Positions 57,380 through 64,000 of a stretch of 64,000 nt of DNA are shown piece by piece. Made by a program: the position numbers and the translations under genes. Every line of letters starts with the position of its first letter. Position 1 is the stretch's first letter. The stretch is from the NCBI RefSeq assembly GCF_003573695.1, contig NC_039358.1, positions 191,866,418 to 191,930,417 of the forward strand. Direction: 5' to 3'. Source of the DNA: Papaver somniferum. Its lineage: Eukaryota > Streptophyta > Magnoliopsida > Ranunculales > Papaveraceae. The notes under the pieces are model-generated. The model saw nothing but the letters and a program-made list of their open reading frames with translations, had not been told where the DNA came from and did no database searches.

Positions 57380-57692
57380 GCGAACGATTTTACCTTGTGG
57401 GAATCTGGCCATCCTGAGAGTCTTCATAGTGACAATGTTGGTGGAAGCACCCTTGCTAGCCACAGGTCCATGTTCCTGGTATGGACCTCTAGAATTTGAT
57501 GAGAAAGTCGAGGATGTGGTTTATCGTCTCCTTCATCAGGTCCATGTTCCTGGTATGGACCTCTAGAATTTGAGCCAACTCTGCCAAAGTCGGGATCCCT
57601 CTGCCTTCCAGGCTGCCAGGTGTAACATGAGGAATGTTGCTGTTTGAAATACCCTGATCTGAATTAGTTGAATTAGTCCTAAGACCAACCAT
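57380..57692 (-). pseudogene. gag remnant
   Basis: Only the N-terminal piece (MVGLRTNSTNSDQGISNSNI, then IPTLAELAQILEVHTRNMDL) is present before the frame collapses. A full gypsy gag of 400 or more residues is missing. A 37-bp direct repeat (57463-57499 and 57537-57573, CAGGTCCATGTTCCTGGTAT onward) lies at the scar, suggesting a duplication or slippage at the deletion. Confidence 0.8.
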
Positions 57693-57749
57693 CTTGTGAG
57701 ATTGTTAGATTGAAACCGAGAGATTAATCTCCCACTGTGGTCTCCAATC

Positions 57750-60700
57750 TGTAGATGGGGAAAAACGATTTGCTGGTTTTTAAGGAATTGAGGAGACGAC
57801 CGTACGGAGGAGACTCCTCGAACCGAGCGAAATGTTAAACCTCACACAGATGCACCGATGCAAAGGGGGTGCTTTAGATTCGAGAGATCAATTTGTAGTA
57901 CTCCGGCCTAAATCAAGACAATGACCGTTCCAGAGTAAATTCGGTCACAAGAGAGGATGGGTTGATCTGTAGGAGGGAAGCTGGAAAATGTGTGGAATCA
58001 ATGGTAATCAAAGATTGTGGGTGTATGAATTCTGAATATGATAAGCTCTGAATGATTGAAATTGCTCAATTGATGAGTTGATGATCTCTTGTTGTCGATG
58101 AGACGTGAGATTGATGATACTGTTGACGCTAATGATTCAATCATGATTCAGAGACTTATTTATATTGCTGGAATTTTTAGACACCATGATCCCATGAAGT
58201 GTGACAGTTGATGGAATCAAGGAGTGGGGAAGTGGAGATCGTGTTTGAAACCAGTTGCTCAACGTGTGGAGACTTGGTCGATTTTCCACCCACTACCTCG
58301 TGAATTCCTTCAACTTATTGCACGACTTGCTCACATTCCATCGTGTGTTTGAACACACGTGTCGTAGACCTCCAGACCAAAACCCTAAGTGATATCCCCC
58401 AAAGTGACACGATTGACGTCTCGTGGTATGTTAGTCAATTGATGACTTCGTGGTTTGATGGGACGATGAGTCCATGTAGTTGCTGAGTTGAACATGATGT
58501 TCTGAAACTCATGAGTTGAACATGTCATGAGACAGAGGTATAGTTCTTACGATGAAGCGAGAAAGTATTGCTCATTCGATGGATCGTTGAATATTGATTG
58601 TTGAACCAATATTCCTTGGTTTGAGCAAATAATTATCATCTAAGCAAGTGTTGCTCATGTGATGAATTGTTGAATATTTGATCGTCTGAGCATGTGTTGC
58701 TCATCTGATGGATTATTGGCAGCGTACCAAAAATATTAATTAGAATACTGGTCATTTAACCGAGTATAATTAATAAAATTAATGACCATGAGGTCCTCGT
58801 AAAATTATTAAGGTTGGAATCTGGAATGATGATCCTTGGATTCAGAAACCCTAATTTGATCAGTCGATGATCAATTCATGGTTCGTCAGAATTTTAACCA
58901 TGGGACGAAGGAGGGAGCGACTACATGGGACCGTGGATCAACCATGTAGTGTCCATATTCTCACGTGAGCAAATACAAAGAACTCCTGAAGAGTTGACGA
59001 TTTGTTGGTGAAAGAATGATTAAATGCTGGTTTAATCATTTATTCGAAGATGCTCATCTGAGCCTTAGGTGAGAAAACCTAATTAATTATGACGGAGTGA
59101 GGGACCGACCATGGGGTCATGAAACCGTCCCTGGGTAGTCACGTGACCGCCTGATGATCACTTCATGAAAATCCAAAGTGTTTGGAAGAGTCTTGGACCT
59201 AATACGTGCAATTGTGCAAATTAGGTCAAAATTGTGAAACTTGATGGGACCGGCTTCTGTAAGCCAAAGAGCCAATCTTGGTCGGTCAAGATAGCGTGCT
59301 CGTGTCCCCAAGGCGTCCGCGTCTCAGTCCTGAGAATTTTGATATTTTCTGGCATGCAATTGAGCATCCATTCGAGAAAATATGCCAAAATTAGGGTTTC
59401 GACGAAACTGAGGAAAACACCATGAGATGATGGAAAATAATTATAAAATAAGGAATGAGGAGGCGTGGGACCGCCGAGGCCAAGACATGGTCGGCCGTCC
59501 GTGGCCACGGTCCCGTGGTGCCTTTTCCTTAATTTTATAATATTTTGATGATTTTATGAAAAATATCATGGATTTAAAGAGTTTTGATGAATTTAGGGAG
59601 TTTCCCTGAAGTGAAGGAGTTTCACGAGTTCAAGGAAGCCAAAAATATTAAAATAATAAAACAAGGGTGTGTGGGGCCGTGGGAGGCATGGCCGGCCGGC
59701 TAGGGGCCGGTCCCACAGGTTTTCATAATTTTAATATTTTTTAGGTATTTTTTCATGATTTGAGGGAATTTTTCCTAATTTGAGAGAAATACCATGAAAT
59801 CAAGGAATTTGATAAATTCAAGGAAGATAAAATAATAATAATAAAATAAAGGGGCATGCGGGACCGGCTAGAGCATGGTCGGCCGGCTAGGGCCCGGTCC
59901 CATAAGTTTTTCATAATTTTATATTATTTATTTCCTAATTTTTTTTTAAAATACCATGAAATCAAGGAGTTTTTTCATGAAATCAGAAAAATAATAATAA
60001 TAAAAAAATAATGAGAAACCATTAGGTGTGGGGCCGGTTGGGACCAAGGCATGGCCGGTTGGCCAATGGTCACGCCCCACACTATTTTTTCCTAATTTTA
60101 TATTATTTTCATGGGTTTATGAAAACACCGTGAAGCCGAGGAGTTTCCACGAGACGAAGGAGATTTGATAAACCGAGAGAATTTTCATCAAATCATGGAA
60201 AATAATAAAAATGCATTAAAAATATAAAACTGGCGTGGGATTGACCACGACATGGTCGGTTGGTGTGCGTCCGTGCTCCAAGCACCCTGGTCAATATTTT
60301 TAATTATTTATTATTTTCTTCCCTATTTTGCATAGGTTCATCGTTTCGTTGTATTTTGAAATACTCGTTCGTGCGGTGACTGTTAGTGCATTGTCATTGA
60401 ATACACTTTCACTATATAAATCGGGGCTTACTTAGAGGTAGCTCAGACGCCCGGTTGTTGATTATTTATTACTAATTATGGAATTCAGTGGAGAATAATT
60501 CACAAAACTGAGTAATAAGATGTTTATTATTAATTCATAGGATCAGCTGAGGATTTGACTACGAATTCAGAGTAATAAAGTGAGCATTACAATTCCATGG
60601 GATCGTAGATTCGACCATAAAATCAGAGTAATTAAGATTTATCTATTACCATTTATGAGACCAGTTGTGGATTCGATCATGAAATCGGAGTAATGAGATA

Positions 60701-61332
60701 ATATAGTTATTGCTATTCTATGAGATCAAGTCGTGGATTCGATCATAGAATCAGAACAATTGTTTATTACCATTTCATGAGACCAGTCGTGGATTCGACC
60801 ATGGAATAGGATCATTTGTTATTGCCATTCCATGGGACCAGTCGTGGATTCGACCATGGAATAGGAGCAATAATAGATTATTCTGGGAATTCAGTAGTGA
60901 ATGTCACGGCAGAATTAATCTTAATTAGGAATAATTAACTTTGTGGCTCTATACTAGCAGAGCAAGCTGTCTAGGAGCATTAATTATCCCGATATGAGCT
61001 TGTCGGTAAGTCATATCCTTTATATAGTCAGGATAAACTCGTTGTTTGTTCCTGAAGACGTTATTGCTCTATACTAGCAGAGCAAGCTGTCTAGGAGCCG
61101 TCCATCTCGTAATACTATAAAGAAATAATCACTGAAAGTGTTCAATGTTCATGAGATATGCCTTTGTCCAGTCGTGAGACTACATATCTACATGTATTAT
61201 GAGAGAAAGTACTCTCCGTTGAGAATTCGATGAGAGACCCATGTCTCAATACTCACGTCTGATTGCTGGATCAGAACTTCGTGTAATTATGAGTTCACGA
61301 TTTTAGCCCTTGTCGAAAATCCACCATCTACA
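57750..61332 (-). repeat. 5' LTR of the Tat element
   Basis: 3583 bp, near-identical to 46541-50121. It starts TGTAGATGGGG and ends CCATCTACA. It carries the second copy of the hairpin array at 60470-60880 and the same four GC-rich islands. Confidence 0.95.
60470..60880. repeat. Covarying hairpin array in the 5' LTR
   Basis: Same seven units as 49255-49670. One unit here (about 60773-60808) reads CATTTCATGA where the sister has ATTCCATGG, so arrays mutate independently after insertion. Confidence 0.88.
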
Positions 61333-61774
61333 TTTGGACAACAAGGAAATTCCAAAACCGAAAATATTCTCAAGATATGCATTAAAGTACCTAGATTCGG
61401 TTTTCCTATTTCCAATTAATGTTAACCAACATTTCCAAAAACTCTCATGGAAAAACTTCTATTATTAGTCCAACACATTAATTAATAATATTTTCCAGAG
61501 GATATACTTTAATTGCTGGTAATTAAAACATATATGATGAAAAACATAATTAAATGCTTTTCACTTTTTTAGACCAGAGATAACCTTGAGTATCAAGGAA
61601 TATCTTTGAACAATAAATGATACGAGTTATGTACATGTTCAAATATGTCGGCATCTGGAAGCTTCTCAACTTGACAAACCCAAAACTCTAATTCACACAC
61701 ACCATGAAGAAATATGTGAACCATGTTTATTGGTTTTGTACATTGAACCGATTAATCCATCACTCCAAAATATG
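61333..61774. other. Flank of the Tat insertion, possibly resumed LTR fragment
   Basis: AT-rich, starting TTTGG (target duplicate of TTTGA at 46536-46540). No gene. It may continue the LTR fragment cut at 46540, but similarity to 36740-36900 is weak by eye. Confidence 0.4.
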
Positions 61775-62110
61775 TTTTGACTGGTTATAACATGATTCCC
61801 AATACATGCCGTAATCGGTTGCACCTTGATCACAAAGTAGCTTGTGACCGGTTACACCTTGCTTCCCGAGTTAGCTTGTGATCGGTTACAACTTGCTTCG
61901 CAAAGATAGCTTGTGATCGATTACAACTAACTTCCCAATTCATCTTGTGACCGGTTATAACTTGGTTCCCAAAGTAACTTATGGACGGTTACAACTTGCA
62001 TTCCAATATAGCTTGTGATCGGTTATACCTTGATTTACAATGTAGCTCATGACCGATTACAACTAGCTATATTATATAGGCTATGACAGGTTATACCTCA
62101 AGTCTCAACA
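61775..62110. repeat. 34-bp minisatellite with CGGTTA core
   Basis: Ten units of about 34 bp, each with GTGAYCGGTTAYAACTTG followed by CTTCCCAAAGTAG-like sequence, are spaced 33-36 bp from 61778 to 62087. Units are diverged, so it is old. Confidence 0.92.
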
Positions 62111-62134
62111 AAGTTAAGATAGGTTCTACTGATT

Positions 62135-63555
62135 AATGATTTTTCGTGGTCATAGTAATGAGGTTCAAACTCTCGGACTTGTGAAGATTAAATTTAAAGG
62201 TTTAATAAAATTATATACAAAATTATTAACAATGGGTGCGAGAGGTAACCAAGACACTAGATTCCACTATTATGCAAAATTGAATGATAAATATTTCAAA
62301 ACTCTATTCAATTCTTAAGTCCTCTTTTATCTTTAATTCACTATCAATCACACAGATTCTCAAACATTATTTGTAAACCTTAAGCATAGATTATCAAGAG
62401 ATTAAACCAAGCATAACCTATCAAACTGAATAACAAATAATTAAGACAATCATTCCAATAATTTAAAACTCTGCAAAAGCAGCAATTAGGTGAATTATAT
62501 AATTAAATGAAATAGTTACCCATTTATGTTGCGTGAATAGTTTCCTTCATTGCATTGGTTACGAGGGAATTAGCTCATCATAGTAAAAATGCTCTCAAAA
62601 TAATTTATTATGGTTTACAAATGATGAGAAAAAGAGAAAATGGTGTAAACAGCTAATGTGCGACCCACAGGAAGCGTCACATAAGAACGATACATATGAA
62701 TTGTTGTAATAAGTTACGACCCACACTCCGCTGTCGCTGTCACTATTGAAGAACGACTGCTCTGGCAGGTCCGTTCTTCATGTTCTTCATCATCATCATC
62801 ATTAGCAGCAGAGTTTTGTTAAACTCTGATTTCGTCTTCTCTAGCTCTCCCTAGCTCCCAAAACTCTCGACACCTTCGCTAGGATACCTCAGCAACTATT
62901 TATAACCCAACAACACCGAAATATCTCCCCATAACTTCATATAATCCTCCATTACTCGGCATTGATGAAGAAAATATTCTCGGATATATTTCTTCCAAAT
63001 TTCGTTCTTCACGCGTCTGTTGGTTGTAAAACTTCCTAAGATAGAGCAACAATCAAAGACAAGATATTCTCTAACTAATTGGCCACGTAAATTCCAAGTT
63101 AGAATCAAACAGAATCGATATTATCTTCTCTTCCCTTTTTAGCTTTATCTTCATCCCACGGCTTTGCTGGCCCATTTTGCTCGATCAAATTGACCATACT
63201 AATCCTGTCTAGTGTATTCAGGCCCAGCCCAATCGTTTCTAGCAATTGAATCTCGGTGAAATCCCTCCAACAATCCGACCCAAAATCAACAGCGTGCATG
63301 TAAGTATTCCCGCCAAAACCAAATTCAAACAAAGAAGATGACCTCCCCCTATCCAGTTCAGGGGTGCGAATAGCAAGTGGTCTCCCCTTATCAAGTGGGT
63401 GCCCCTTATCCAAAGCAGAGAGTCCGCATAACATGTGTCCTCCGGGTGCCAAAATCAACTTTTCGAGCCGAATTTTCCAAAAAAATGTTTTATTCCCAAA
63501 AATGCCTACAAATACATAAATCACCAAAATTAGTACAAAATCGAGAGACAACAAT
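62135..63555 (-). repeat. LTR-like repeat, copy B (pair with 9040-10735)
   Basis: Same block order as 9040-10735, from GGACTTGTGAAGATTAA through TTCATCATCATCATC to AACATGTGTCCTCCGGG. A minus-strand TATA-like GTTATAAATAG is near 62898. A 149-codon minus frame (63554-63105) crosses it, but the other copy is not open there, so I do not call it a gene. Confidence 0.6.
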
Positions 63556-64000
63556 ATATAATATTGAGATCAAATTAGATACAAAAATGTGTCTATCATC
63601 TACCAAAGTCATCTTCCATTGGTCAACCAAAATATATTCAAAGAATAGTAAGACCAATCATGATTTCCTTTTTGATTATGAAAACAAGTTCATACATCTA
63701 CTTCCTTAAACTAATGTAAAGATACATAGTTTTCTCGGATGAAATCATAGCTATATAATGCACACATAATCAAATAAATATATACAATAGATTATGTCGA
63801 TATCGTATTTACGAAGTTCCAAAAGATAAGCATTTATACTTCGTAATATGTTTTCCTTGACACTTTGATCATACTATTATGACCAAGTCTCACCACTAGA
63901 GCATTACATACAATATATACAACTTCACATGTTATGTTTTCAATATAGCACGACTTGAAAGACACATTAGGAATAGAAACAAGATCAAGTCAATATTACT
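63556..64000. other. AT-rich end of window, nothing recognised
   Basis: No coding, repeat or RNA signal that I can support. Confidence 0.4.

Larger units (their letters stand above)
46541..61332 (-). mobile_element. Ty3/gypsy Tat-lineage retrotransposon with antisense genes
   Basis: The left LTR is 46541-50121 and the right LTR 57750-61332 (3581 and 3583 bp). Both start TGTAGATRG, and they end CCATMTACA, so the LTRs have inverted termini. Flanking TTTGA/TTTGG are probable 5-bp target duplicates with one mismatch. The interior on the minus strand is a gag remnant, protease, RT, RNase H, a second archaeal-type RNase H, then integrase ends. That second RNase H marks the Tat lineage. Two genes lie on the opposite strand in the 3' interior. 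Most of gag and the integrase core are missing, so it must rely on a helper. The LTRs differ at only a few positions per hundred, so insertion is fairly recent. Confidence 0.95.

Noticed and set aside
63105..63554. 149-codon minus-strand ORF with DKGRPL repeats
   Set aside because: It lies across an LTR-like repeat. The homologous stretch in copy A (10435-10674) is not open, and no domain is recognised.
1..64000. tRNA or rRNA genes
   Set aside because: I looked for tRNA-like arms and conserved rRNA blocks and saw none. The only tRNA-related sequence is the primer-binding site at 41531-41543.

Overview
This window is plant nuclear DNA. It holds one long intron-rich host gene, a decayed duplicated host gene, and several layers of transposable elements. 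FORGETTER1/strawberry-notch, a plant type II metacaspase, and Ty1/copia and Ty3/gypsy Tat-lineage retroelements with very long LTRs point to a eudicot. I lean towards a poppy-like Ranunculales genome, but this is an impression and was not tested.

Layout. 1-390 is a fragment of the LTR family seen in full at 35599-37967. 391-6789 is a minus-strand Ty1/copia element with frameshifted gag-pol. 6790-12200 is intergenic and carries two relics of a Myb/SANT-like PIF/Harbinger-type protein (8196-8669 plus, 11014-11477 minus) and one copy of an LTR-like repeat whose sister copy lies at 62135-63555. 12200-17155 is a mosaic of gene fragments, including a SET-domain methyltransferase piece next to an ABCE1/RLI piece. 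It is studded with about 22 palindromic GTGTAAC units and ends in a Helitron-like 3' hairpin. 16937-19978 is a 1.5 kb tandem duplication that contains that hairpin, a hAT-type MITE and exon 1 of a type II metacaspase. The downstream metacaspase copy continues to 21224 but is broken by several lesions.

21747-34537 (minus) is a complete 32-exon FORGETTER1 gene. All exon phases join into one 1238-codon frame, so it looks functional, and it is the only clearly intact host gene here. 35599-41935 is a non-autonomous LTR element with 2.37 kb LTRs. 43340-45165 is a broken Mutator-like transposase. 45300-46540 is another LTR fragment, interrupted by a Tat-lineage gypsy element.

46541-61332 is that gypsy element, on the minus strand, with two near-identical 3.58 kb LTRs. 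It keeps protease, RT-RNase H and a second (archaeal-type) RNase H, but has lost most of gag and the integrase core. Its 3' internal region carries two genes on the opposite strand: an acidic 185-residue protein and a three-exon gene with one premature stop. Each LTR holds an array of about seven hairpin units whose stems differ by compensatory changes. 61775-62110 is a 34-bp minisatellite, and the rest is AT-rich repeat debris.

The main points of interest are the covarying hairpin array in the Tat LTR, the dispersed GTGTAAC palindromes, the antisense gene pair of the Tat element, and the chimeric captured-gene segment.
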